Part shown: in pieces, positions 14,694 through 20,944 of the stretch | Position numbering within the stretch: the first letter of the stretch is position 1 | Layout of the letters: each line of letters opens with the position of its first letter | Virus record (IMG/VR): IMGVR_UViG_3300044634_002329 | Coordinates: 1 to 64,000 of that record | Strand: one strand, 5' to 3' | Length of the DNA stretch: 64,000 bases | Origin: a virus | Made by a program: the position numbers and the translations under genes | The notes under the pieces: generated by a model | Told to the model about the DNA's origin: nothing | What the model saw: only the letters and a program-made list of their open reading frames with translations | Database searches by the model: none

Positions 14694-14925
14694 CAGATTG
14701 TAGAAAAGTATCACATTCTCTATTTAACGCTAAACCCATGCCTTTGGGTCAATCTGTTTTGAGGATGAGAAGTCCTCTGTGTTGTGTAAATAAGAATCTA
14801 TTTCTAGACTCAACCACTATACAAAATACCTCTTTCCTTTCTCACAGGAACAACACATTGTAGCCAGAGTAAGTATCACCCTACTCTGACTTAGTACATG
14901 TCTAGCTCCATGTACTGGGGTTGAG
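14694..14925 (-). ncRNA. Putative structured RNA, multibranched
   Basis: No credible coding frame lies in this stretch. Several perfect stems are present: closing stem 14809..14815 with 14919..14925 (CTCAACC/GGTTGAG), arm 14865..14871 with 14882..14888 (CAGAGTA/TACTCTG) and arm 14894..14900 with 14909..14915 (GTACATG/CATGTAC). A further hairpin is 14761..14777 (GAGGA, 7-nt loop, TCCTC). The first three nest as a multi-arm junction. With the terminator at 14670..14693 this suggests a transcribed non-coding RNA on the minus strand. The promoter is not clear and the RNA could be the 3' part of the upstream gene's transcript. Confidence 0.5.
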
Positions 14926-14938
14926 TCCAAATTGAACC

Positions 14939-15280
14939 CTAAGCTTTTTTGAACTTATGTTCAATGATTCTTTTTATCAAAGATATAGAATATTCAATAT
15001 CTTCTGATGTTAAAGACCCTGTATTTTCTTGAACTTGCTCACAATGATAAGCAATCATGTTTAAACATCTTTCTGTCTCTTTGGCAAGTGCTTTGAACTT
15101 ATCTTCAGCTTCAACAGATACTTGGTAAGACTGTAATTGAGCTTCAATTGAACTAGATAACAACTCTGTTAACTGTTCAACTTGTTGTTCTAAAACTTCT
15201 ACTGATTTAGGAGCTTCAGGTTTTACTTTTTTTGTGTACTTTCTCTTAGGAGTTTCCACTTTTTTTTCAGGTTTTCCCAT
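14939..15280 (-). CDS. Hypothetical coiled-coil protein, 113 aa
   Basis: The N-terminal 25 residues are Lys/Pro-rich (MGKPEKKVETPKRKYTKKVK). The rest is helical with a coiled-coil segment (VEVLEQQVEQLTELLSS) and ends in KRIIEHKFKKA. The AT-hook-like basic start could bind nucleic acid, which is speculation. It lies directly upstream of the structured RNA. Confidence 0.55.
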   Translation of the reverse strand: MGKPEKKVETPKRKYTKKVKPEAPKSVEVLEQQVEQLTELLSSSIEAQLQSYQVSVEAEDKFKALAKETERCLNMIAYHCEQVQENTGSLTSEDIEYSISLIKRIIEHKFKKA

Positions 15281-15298
15281 TTTATTTTATTTTAAGGG

Positions 15299-16411
15299 TT
15301 AAATATAATTTTCAAGAATTTCATGTTGTTTATTAGGAATAAACAATCCTTTGGATTTATCAGAACATAACCATGATATAAAATAATCTTTGTGTTTTTG
15401 ATCTACTGATGTATTTCTAATAGAATACATTTGATCTAATACAACATGATTAATTCCAACTATTCTTACTCCTGCTGTAGCTCTGACACCTTCTCTATCA
15501 TATCTAAAGACATAATAGTTTTTGTTTCTTACACTTCTTTCATAGTTAGTATAAACACAGTGTTTCATTGTAGTACCTTCTTCAAACAACTCAATGTTAC
15601 TCTTGATAAGACTAATACCTTCAGGTGTTTCAATCTCAGGATAGTTATAATCAACAGGTTGTATAGACTTTATAGCCATACCCATTAATTCTCTAGTCCA
15701 TTCAGCATGAACTTCCTTCATTCTAGTCTCTGACCACTTAAGATTTACTTTTCTATCAAGCATTTCAGCTTGAGTAAATAAATCTTCAAGTTCACCATTG
15801 TACCTAGTAGTTCTTTGTTTTGCTACATGTTCTAGACCTTCATTAGGATTAGTAGCATATAATATATACTTTCTTAATCCTTTTGGTGAATTAAATTCAT
15901 CTACTGTGAATGTTTTGTAAAACAATTCAGGTGATATGTCTAGATTTTTGTAAGGACTAGTCTTAAGATATGCTTTTACATAATCTCTTGGATTAGTAAT
16001 CTTACCCTTAATCATATTCTGAAGCATTGTCTTGTTTAACAATGTCTTTAATGCATGTGATAAAGCATTAAACCAGTCTAATTTAAAGAACTGAATAATA
16101 TCAGGTAATATTGTACCTTCTAATATCTGAATAGAATTACCAAACCAAATCTTAATGGTTTTCTTTTCTTTGTCAAAGCTAACACCTGCTTTATTACTAT
16201 TTAAGTAGAAAAGCCTGTTGTTTTCAAATCTCGGGACTCTATTACTGTTACACCAATAGACATGTGTATCAGTTTCTTTTCTATTTGTAGTAGAAAAACC
16301 ATAGATTTCTCCCTTATAAAACAAATATCTCTGTACTTCTACAGGCATTGCTTTATATTCTTCCATTTTTGCTAAACTTTGTTCTCCGTGAATAATAGTT
16401 TTAATTTCCAT
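15299..16411 (-). CDS. PcfJ-like protein, 370 aa
   Basis: The C-terminal region (about residues 275-365) has the features of PcfJ-like proteins: a helix, then LFEEGTTMKHCVYTNYERSV with a conserved His-Cys, then a strand pattern with RATAGVRIVGINHVVLDQMY and a C-terminal segment containing FISWLC. PcfJ is named from a conjugative plasmid, its biochemical role is unclear, and related proteins occur in phages. The N-terminal 200 residues are unrecognised. Start ATG 16411; its own unit, with a hairpin upstream at 16447..16468. Confidence 0.65.
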   Translation of the reverse strand: MEIKTIIHGEQSLAKMEEYKAMPVEVQRYLFYKGEIYGFSTTNRKETDTHVYWCNSNRVPRFENNRLFYLNSNKAGVSFDKEKKTIKIWFGNSIQILEGTILPDIIQFFKLDWFNALSHALKTLLNKTMLQNMIKGKITNPRDYVKAYLKTSPYKNLDISPELFYKTFTVDEFNSPKGLRKYILYATNPNEGLEHVAKQRTTRYNGELEDLFTQAEMLDRKVNLKWSETRMKEVHAEWTRELMGMAIKSIQPVDYNYPEIETPEGISLIKSNIELFEEGTTMKHCVYTNYERSVRNKNYYVFRYDREGVRATAGVRIVGINHVVLDQMYSIRNTSVDQKHKDYFISWLCSDKSKGLFIPNKQHEILENYI

Positions 16412-16446
16412 TTTTAAGTATATTTTTTGAGTAAATAATAATAATT

Positions 16447-16468
16447 AGAGAGCCTTTCAACTCTCCAA
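16447..16468 (-). terminator. Hairpin terminator
   Basis: On the minus strand GAGAG-ttgaaagg-CTCTC followed by an AT-rich tract, directly after the stop of the gene at 16477..16752. Confidence 0.45.
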
Positions 16469-16476
16469 TTATATAG

Positions 16477-16752
16477 CTAATATCCTTCACTGCATTGCTG
16501 ACACATGTGAACTTCATCACACTGACATGTTAATGCCGGATCAATGCTGTGTAACATTGCCATATCAGCATGTTCACTAGCAATATCTCCATGTACCTGA
16601 AATTTAGGCTTAGAGACCGGCTTAACTTTAATACTCTTAACAATTAACTTAAGAGTATTTCTTAGATGAGTGACATCCATATCATCAATGGATATTCTTT
16701 GACCGTTTTTCATGGTCCAATAAACTGTTTCCATAATTATAATTTTAGACAT
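16477..16752 (-). CDS. Conserved hypothetical protein, Cys-rich tail, 91 aa
   Basis: The segment WTMKNGQRISIDDMDVTHLR, followed by NTLKLIVKS, is a pattern I know from many short phage proteins (a strand pair, then DMxxxHLxNxLxxI). The C-terminus carries CQCDEVHMCQQC, a possible zinc site that is not usual for the family. ATG 16752 or ATG 16734 (METVYW) could be the start. It is the first gene downstream of the large structured non-coding region. Confidence 0.6.
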   Translation of the reverse strand: MSKIIIMETVYWTMKNGQRISIDDMDVTHLRNTLKLIVKSIKVKPVSKPKFQVHGDIASEHADMAMLHSIDPALTCQCDEVHMCQQCSEGY

Positions 16753-16772
16753 TTATAAAACATTTTTAATAA

Positions 16773-16839
16773 AACAGTTGTAACCCGATATACCATTCCC
16801 ACCAGGGTACTCTATAGTATACTCAATGTTACAACTGTT
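16773..16839 (-). ncRNA. Structured RNA domain with 12-bp closing stem
   Basis: AACAGTTGTAAC pairs perfectly with GTTACAACTGTT across a 43-nt interior. Inside is a smaller hairpin TACT-CTAT-AGTA and a CC/GG pairing around CATTCCCACCA. It is the 3' domain of the locus on the minus strand, just before the next gene. Confidence 0.5.
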
Positions 16840-16953
16840 AATACCCTCTGCACTCAATTATAACTATCTCCGTGGCTGTAAGACGTAGTGGAGTCATTCA
16901 TTACAATTGCTCACCCTTGGGAAGTGAGAATGGTGCATTACTACTTTGCTTAG

Positions 16954-17058
16954 GCATCAACAACCCCCTCAAGTAGAACAGGACCGAAACTACTTGCATG
17001 TAAACTGAATAGAGTGCAAAGTTTGAAAAACTCCTCTTCAGTTATTTACAGTTGATGC
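16954..17058 (-). ncRNA. Three-way-junction RNA domain
   Basis: The closing stem GCATCAAC/GTTGATGC (8 bp) encloses two arms. One is CAAGTAG/CTACTTG (7 bp, 16970..16996, 13-nt loop). The other is GTAAACTGAA paired with TTCAG-TTA-TTTAC (10 bp with a 3-nt bulge, 17000..17049). The second arm carries an inner AGTTT/AAACT hairpin. Every long stem is perfect, which would be improbable by chance in this composition. Confidence 0.5.
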
Positions 17059-17063
17059 ATTAT

Positions 17064-17148
17064 TGGTACTCTTACAGGGTTGCAACCCCTGACTCATATA
17101 GAATACTATGACCATCTAACTATGAGTTTATCCTGCTTGGATAAGAGT
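17064..17148 (-). ncRNA. tRNA-like element with encoded CCA
   Basis: Read on the minus strand: acceptor ACTCTTA with TAAGAGT (7 bp), discriminator A and encoded CCA. The D-like arm is TCC-AAGCA-GGA. The anticodon-position stem is ACTCATA/TATGAGT (7 bp) with a 22-nt loop in place of 7. The T-position arm is CAGGG-GTTGCAA-CCCTG (5 bp, 7-nt loop). The T loop lacks the usual TTCRA. It has the cloverleaf plan of a tRNA but no standard anticodon loop, so it may be a processing or mimicry element and not a translating tRNA. Confidence 0.5.
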
Positions 17149-17562
17149 AATTGTGTACAGCATTATTGGTTAGCTGTACGGCTTGTGACTAGGATTACTG
17201 CCTAGCTCCTTAATTGTTACATAATGTAATCTGTTCCTATCATTAGTTCAAGGATACTGATTAGTATATAAAGAGGAATTCTTCATTATTTATGACCGGA
17301 CACTAATCCCGGATAATCTTACTGTACTCTTCCTATAAGTAATAGATAAGATAATAGTAATAGTAGGTAAGAGTGTATATATAGTAATAGGTATTTATAG
17401 CCATATATAAATGTATGTAGAGTGACATGACTAGATTATCTTAGTCTGTTAATGACCGAAGATATGGCAACTGTTTATCACCCACTCACTGACACTCAGA
17501 CACTTACATAATTAATATTAACTATTAACTTGCCACAATGTTGTCAAACTAGTACCTTATCT

Positions 17563-17590
17563 TGACCGATTCATGACCGATAAATGACCG
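17563..17590. repeat. TGACCG iteron-like repeats
   Basis: TGACCG occurs at 17563, 17574 and 17585, exactly 11 bp apart (about one helical turn), with two more copies at 17293 and 17453 in the same orientation. Equal spacing suggests a protein bound to one face of the DNA, as at replication origins or operators. AT-rich DNA lies next to it. Confidence 0.5.
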
Positions 17591-17640
17591 TACAATAAGC
17601 ATTATTACTATTCTTTTACTATTAAAGTTATAAAAATTTA

Positions 17641-17663
17641 AGCCGAGACGTAGTCTCCATAGG
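17641..17663 (-). promoter_or_regulatory. Conserved hairpin element, copy 1
   Basis: On the minus strand CCTATG, then a hairpin GAGAC-tac-GTCTC, then GGCTTAAA, directly upstream of the promoter-like motif of the ncRNA locus. Copy 2 at 18265..18292 keeps the flanks but has a different stem. This suggests an operator or a terminator. Confidence 0.45.
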
Positions 17664-17783
17664 TATTTTTATAAAAGACATATTTTATAACTACCTGATT
17701 ACTAATACCAAAGTCTACTTGTTACACACGGTGGAGACAACTAAATAAAAACAGGATACACATTTCTGTGTACCCTGTAATAT

Positions 17784-18215
17784 TTAAGCATCAAGCTTTT
17801 CAGACTCAAACTCAAGCTCTCCAAACATGTTGTCTGTAAGAGTCACACCTGTTGGTAGTGAACTTAGAGTAGTCCATGGAAGTCTTGCTGAACCGTCTTC
17901 ATTGAAGCTACGGCTGATTTGCCCCAAATAGGTTTCTCCAACCTCCATACCTTGGTCAATAGACTTTTGGAAAACAACTACATTCTCAATAGTATGAGAA
18001 TTACCTGAATTGTCTGTAAACACAACAGTTGCTAATCCATGCTCAATGGTTTTACCACTAGCATTTTGATAGCTAAAAGGCCCCTCAACTTTAGTTTTTG
18101 GGTCAATTCTTGTTTTAGACAATCTCTTAAGTGTACCTTTGATATTAGATACATAAGACACATTACCGTTTTCACTAACGGTTTCTACCCACTTTAAATC
18201 AACTTTTTTAGACAT
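17784..18215 (-). CDS. Beta-rich hypothetical protein, 143 aa
   Basis: A 143-residue protein starting MSKKVDLKWVETVSENGNVS, built mostly of strands, with ATVVFTDNSGNSHTIENVVV in the middle and an acidic C-terminus (GELEFESEKLDA). The size, strand content and acidic tail would fit an OB-fold single-stranded DNA-binding protein, but no family is recognised. It is the gene of the first cassette after the ncRNA locus, with a promoter motif at 18239 and a strong hairpin terminator at 17751..17778 (ACAGG/CCTGT plus TACACA/TGTGTA). Confidence 0.55.
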   Translation of the reverse strand: MSKKVDLKWVETVSENGNVSYVSNIKGTLKRLSKTRIDPKTKVEGPFSYQNASGKTIEHGLATVVFTDNSGNSHTIENVVVFQKSIDQGMEVGETYLGQISRSFNEDGSARLPWTTLSSLPTGVTLTDNMFGELEFESEKLDA

Positions 18216-18264
18216 AACTTATGTTTTTATATTTTACCTACTTAAAAAGTTATAAAAAATTTAA

Positions 18265-18292
18265 AGCCGAAAAGCTTCAGCTTTTCCATAGG
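18265..18292 (-). promoter_or_regulatory. Conserved hairpin element, copy 2
   Basis: On the minus strand CCTATG, hairpin GAAAAGC-tgaa-GCTTTTC, then GGCTTTAAA, immediately upstream of the promoter motif at 18239. Flanks match copy 1 at 17641..17663 while both stem strands differ together, a covariation pattern. Confidence 0.45.
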
Positions 18293-18321
18293 AGTGGTTG
18301 AGTAATTAAAAAACAAGCCTG

Positions 18322-18477
18322 TTAAGACTTGTTCTTTATTACCTTTGCATTCATGTACATCTTTTTATGTAATGCACTTAAGAATGGTGACTTAGGATTA
18401 TGGTCTGCAATCTTCTTTACCAAATCCATTAACATGTTATACTCTGTCCATGTTATTTCTAATACTACTGTATCCAT
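18322..18477 (-). CDS. Small protein, 51 aa
   Basis: A 51-residue frame starting MDTVVLEITWTEYNMLMDLV and ending in a basic VIKNKS. The N-terminal strand plus helix resembles a small dimeric DNA-binding or toxin-inhibitor fold, without a recognised family. It is a single-gene cassette: promoter motif at 18494, 16 nt upstream, and an AACAAG/CTTGTT hairpin overlapping its end. Confidence 0.55.
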   Translation of the reverse strand: MDTVVLEITWTEYNMLMDLVKKIADHNPKSPFLSALHKKMYMNAKVIKNKS

Positions 18478-18527
18478 ACTAACTAGTTTAAGTTACTATT
18501 AAAGTTATAAAAGGGCTTTTACACCCT

Positions 18528-18743
18528 TTATAGTTCTGCATTAGGACAATACTTAGCAAGTTCAGATTCATAAAACCCATCTCCTGTTAATGTACCATCA
18601 CGTCTTACTGCTAAATAAATCACGTCTATATTATCATTCCAAATAGACGTGTTTTTTTCTGTGATTTTAATAAGAAAAGGATAATTCCTTTCATTAGTAG
18701 GTATAAGAACTTTACCTTTTGTATTTGCATTTAATCCCTCCAT
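18528..18743 (-). CDS. Hypothetical protein, 71 aa
   Basis: A 71-residue soluble protein containing VLIPTNERNYPFLIKITEKN and later YLAVRRDGTLTGDGFYES. It has its own promoter motif (18766) and a terminator hairpin AAAGGG/CCCTTT at 18510..18529. Function unknown. Confidence 0.6.
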   Translation of the reverse strand: MEGLNANTKGKVLIPTNERNYPFLIKITEKNTSIWNDNIDVIYLAVRRDGTLTGDGFYESELAKYCPNAEL

Positions 18744-18835
18744 AATATATAGTTTTAATTTTTACTACTTATAAAGTTATAAATACTATGTACTTAAAAA
18801 AATAATAGGATGTGTATTTCTACACACCCTTATTA

Positions 18836-19222
18836 TCATGGTTTAACAGGAGCTTCTAACAACTCAAACAATTCATTGTTGTCTAATAACCTGTAAATCT
18901 TTGCTTTGTAGTTGTCAAGTTCACAAGTATAATTATCCCACTCTTTCAATTCAGCATTAAGCTTTCTGAATTTCAGGACATTATTCTTAGACTCTTCATA
19001 CTCTTTAGGGTCAATCCCTAATTCTGTACAAGCAACTACTTGGTTGTTTAAAACACCAACAGCATAAACATACTGTTTATCACTACTGTTTTTGTTAATA
19101 CTAATAGTATTACCAACACTGATTTCAGGGATTTCATTTAATGATTCCTGTAATTTAGCACATGTTTCTTCAGCAAATGCTAAGTCTAACTTAGCTTGTT
19201 TGTAAGCATCTAATTTATTCAT
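18836..19222 (-). CDS. Hypothetical protein, 128 aa
   Basis: A 128-residue helical protein starting MNKLDAYKQAKLDLAFAEET with a long coiled-coil-like first helix and a second one near residue 90 (LKFRKLNAELKEWDNY), separated by a short beta section. It has a promoter motif at 19247 and a long hairpin terminator at 18801..18836. Function unknown. Confidence 0.6.
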   Translation of the reverse strand: MNKLDAYKQAKLDLAFAEETCAKLQESLNEIPEISVGNTISINKNSSDKQYVYAVGVLNNQVVACTELGIDPKEYEESKNNVLKFRKLNAELKEWDNYTCELDNYKAKIYRLLDNNELFELLEAPVKP

Positions 19223-19293
19223 AACAATTAATTTTAAAGTTTCTATTACTTAAAAAGTTATAAAAAAAATAAAAGGGAATTTCTTCCCTTTTT

Positions 19294-19494
19294 TTATTGT
19301 TCTATTGATGATACTTCAGCTTCAATATACTCTTGTAAGTAGTCTCTTAATTGTAAAAGAGTTTTTCTACCTGCAATAGCACTGATTGCTTCTACTTCAG
19401 TTAATCCTCCCTTATTGTTAAGAGCATAACCATTTATCATATCAAGTTGTCTGTTGATAAGATCAATAACTTTAAATATAGTTTCTGTGTCCAT
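19294..19494 (-). CDS. Hypothetical helical protein, 66 aa
   Basis: A 66-residue protein starting MDTETIFKVIDLINRQLDMI, all helical, with AGRKTLLQLRDYLQEYI. Its cassette has the promoter motif at 19512 and terminator AAGGGAA/TTCCCTT at 19271..19292. Function unknown. Confidence 0.6.
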   Translation of the reverse strand: MDTETIFKVIDLINRQLDMINGYALNNKGGLTEVEAISAIAGRKTLLQLRDYLQEYIEAEVSSIEQ

Positions 19495-19557
19495 AATATA
19501 TAATTTTAATTTACTTATAAAGTAATAAAAAAATAAAGGGTTTTACCCCTTTACTCT

Positions 19558-19758
19558 TTACTCAAAATCACTCTTGTCTAACAACAAGATTTTCTTATTC
19601 TTATTCATGAGTTCATACTCTTGAGCAAGAGAATTTCTATACTCTATGAGTTCTTTTTCCTCAATAGCATTAAGAGCTACTAACTCTTCTTGCTTAGGAG
19701 CTCTAGATAAAAGGATCATGATTCCCTCTACCTCTTCAATAAGTGCTTGTACAAACAT
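19558..19758 (-). CDS. Hypothetical helical protein, 66 aa
   Basis: A 66-residue helical protein starting MFVQALIEEVEGIMILLSRA and ending NKKILLLDKSDFE. It is a cassette gene with the promoter motif at 19783, 24 nt upstream of the ATG, and a hairpin AAAGGG/CCCTTT at 19535..19552. Function unknown. Confidence 0.6.
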   Translation of the reverse strand: MFVQALIEEVEGIMILLSRAPKQEELVALNAIEEKELIEYRNSLAQEYELMNKNKKILLLDKSDFE

Positions 19759-19817
19759 ATCTTAAGATTTAAATATTTCTTTTGCTTAAAAAGTTATAAA
19801 AAGAAAAAGAACAAGGA

Positions 19818-19991
19818 CTACTGTCCTTCTTCCTTCTTTCTACATACATTGAATACAACGTATTCACTTGTTGTATGTATTTCATACTTAATTAAAATTC
19901 CAATGGTAATCCACTGATTTAATTTAGCTTGCATCTTTGTTAGCTCTGCTGATTCAGATGCTTTAATACTGAAAATATCTATTCTGTGCAT
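19818..19991 (-). CDS. Small protein, 57 aa
   Basis: A 57-residue frame starting MHRIDIFSIKASESAELTKM, with a strand-helix-strand pattern (QAKLNQWITIGILIKYEIHT) and a basic tail. It has the promoter motif at 20007, 15 nt upstream, and the hairpin AAGGAC-tact-GTCCTT at 19813..19828. Regular cassette architecture supports it as a real gene. Function unknown. Confidence 0.55.
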   Translation of the reverse strand: MHRIDIFSIKASESAELTKMQAKLNQWITIGILIKYEIHTTSEYVVFNVCRKKEEGQ

Positions 19992-20036
19992 AATACAATT
20001 TTCTAGTACTTAAAAAGTAATAAAGAAAAAGAAGAA

Positions 20037-20147
20037 CTATTGTTCTTCTTCTTTTAAAAATTGATTATAATAACACCATTCATGGTAACTAATTTCACAA
20101 TTAGGATCCCAACCTAATTTTTCACAATATGCTAAGTATTCTTCCAT
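20037..20147 (-). CDS. Micro-protein, 36 aa
   Basis: A 36-residue frame, MEEYLAYCEKLGWDPNCEIS and on, ending in KEEEQ. It would be dismissed by length, but it has a promoter motif at 20163 exactly 15 nt upstream and a hairpin terminator at 20028..20053, like its neighbours. It is acidic, with three Cys and three Trp or Tyr clusters. Function unknown. Confidence 0.5.
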   Translation of the reverse strand: MEEYLAYCEKLGWDPNCEISYHEWCYYNQFLKEEEQ

Positions 20148-20211
20148 AATAATAATTTCTTATACATAAAAAGTAATAAAAAAATATAGAGGTTTTATCC
20201 TCTATATTTCA

Positions 20212-20412
20212 TTATCCTTTGTAGTTATTCATTAATGATGCTACTTGTTTAGCATCTATAAATAACAACTTAATTTTGAATCCTTGTGCAGGTGGGCAAT
20301 TAGCAATAAATATTTCTGCTAATTTAGCTGAATGCTTTGCTGATGCTGTGAATTCTAATTGATGTACAGGATTATCTAAGATATCTAATATCTCTGCATA
20401 GTATACTTTCAT
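20212..20412 (-). CDS. Hypothetical protein, 66 aa
   Basis: A 66-residue protein starting MKVYYAEILDILDNPVHQLE with strand-helix-strand order (FTASAKHSAKLAEIFIANCP). Its cassette has the promoter motif at 20428 and terminator ATATAGAGG/CCTCTATAT at 20184..20207. Function unknown. Confidence 0.6.
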   Translation of the reverse strand: MKVYYAEILDILDNPVHQLEFTASAKHSAKLAEIFIANCPPAQGFKIKLLFIDAKQVASLMNNYKG

Positions 20413-20477
20413 AATTATAATTTCTATTGATTATAAAGTAATAAAAAAAATAAGAGAGCTTTTACACTCTCTTATTA

Positions 20478-20663
20478 TTACTTAACATACTTCTCATGAT
20501 CAGGTGCTTTAACACCTGCTAACCAACTTACAAATGCTATCATGAATACTACTGCACTTAATTCAGGCCATTCTTGTTCTAACAAGATTAATACTGCTAA
20601 GATTATACAAATACCTGACATTAACATTAATGATAGGTAATACTTTGAATATTGTTTTCTCAT
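20478..20663 (-). CDS. Small membrane protein, 61 aa
   Basis: Two transmembrane helices, at about residues 9-28 (YLSLMLMSGICIILAVLILL) and 34-52 (LSAVVFMIAFVSWLAGVKA), with a basic N-terminus MRKQYSKY. It is probably an inner-membrane protein, for example in superinfection exclusion, which is inference. Promoter motif at 20679 and terminator AATAAGAGAG/CTCTCTTATT at 20449..20476. Confidence 0.6.
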   Translation of the reverse strand: MRKQYSKYYLSLMLMSGICIILAVLILLEQEWPELSAVVFMIAFVSWLAGVKAPDHEKYVK

Positions 20664-20723
20664 AACTATAATTTCTTCTACTTATAAAGTAATAAAAAAG
20701 AATAAGAGCCTAAGCTCTTACTC

Positions 20724-20903
20724 TTAATAATCTTCAGGCTTTATTGATGTTTCTTCTTCAGCCATTCTATCATAATATTTCTGAATTATTAATTCTTCTT
20801 CTTCAGCCATCTTAGCATAATGTCTTTGAATCATGATATCTTCGGATGGTCCTGAACCATCTTCATACATATCTAATTCATCGTATTCTTCTTCAATATT
20901 CAT
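20724..20903 (-). CDS. Acidic protein with internal repeat, 59 aa
   Basis: A 59-residue very acidic protein. IMIQRHYAKMAEEEE and LIIQKYYDRMAEEET are two tandem copies of a 15-residue helix repeat. The gene is the first cassette of the minus-strand block (promoter motif at 20926, terminator hairpin at 20703..20720), so it is probably among the earliest expressed. The negative charge could suit DNA mimicry, which is speculation. Confidence 0.55.
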   Translation of the reverse strand: MNIEEEYDELDMYEDGSGPSEDIMIQRHYAKMAEEEELIIQKYYDRMAEEETSIKPEDY

Positions 20904-20944
20904 ATCTATAAGTATTAGTTTCTTCTACTTATAAAGTTATATTT

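Larger units (their letters stand above)
16753..17640 (-). ncRNA. Long structured non-coding locus, putative ncRNA
   Basis: This is the largest gap without a credible gene. It is full of perfect stems: 16773..16784 with 16828..16839 (12 bp), 16907..16926 hairpin, 16954..16961 with 17051..17058, a tRNA-like cloverleaf at 17064..17148, hairpin 17155..17179 (7 bp, 11-nt loop), and hairpin 17189..17205 (5 bp, 7-nt loop). The early promoter-like motif used by the neighbouring small genes stands at 17617..17638 pointing into it, so transcription on the minus strand is likely. The sequence is less AT-rich and has no long frames. It may be one RNA or several processed pieces. Function unknown. Confidence 0.55.
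17617..20944 (-). promoter_or_regulatory. Array of 12 early promoter-like motifs
   Basis: A motif of about 19 nt, plus-strand consensus TACTTAWAAAGTWATAAAA, stands before every gene in this block. Copies begin at 17617, 18239, 18494, 18766, 19247, 19512, 19783, 20007, 20163, 20428, 20679 and 20926. Ten of the eleven genes in the block have a copy 15-24 nt upstream of the ATG, as does the eleventh (22 nt); the twelfth copy points into the structured RNA locus. It does not resemble the Bacteroides TTTG/TANNTTTG promoter, so a phage-specific or virion RNA polymerase is a likely reader. A hairpin with a T run precedes each copy, so each gene is an independent unit. Confidence 0.6.

Noticed and set aside
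14630-14863. Plus-strand 77-residue frame across the tRNA-like gene and structured RNA
   Set aside because: It lies on the strand opposite to all neighbours, runs through a tRNA body and a terminator, and has no promoter or recognisable protein features.
16753-17783. CRISPR array or CRISPR-like repeats
   Set aside because: Repeats here are inverted stems and short TGACCG words; there are no regularly spaced repeats of 24 nt or more with unique spacers.
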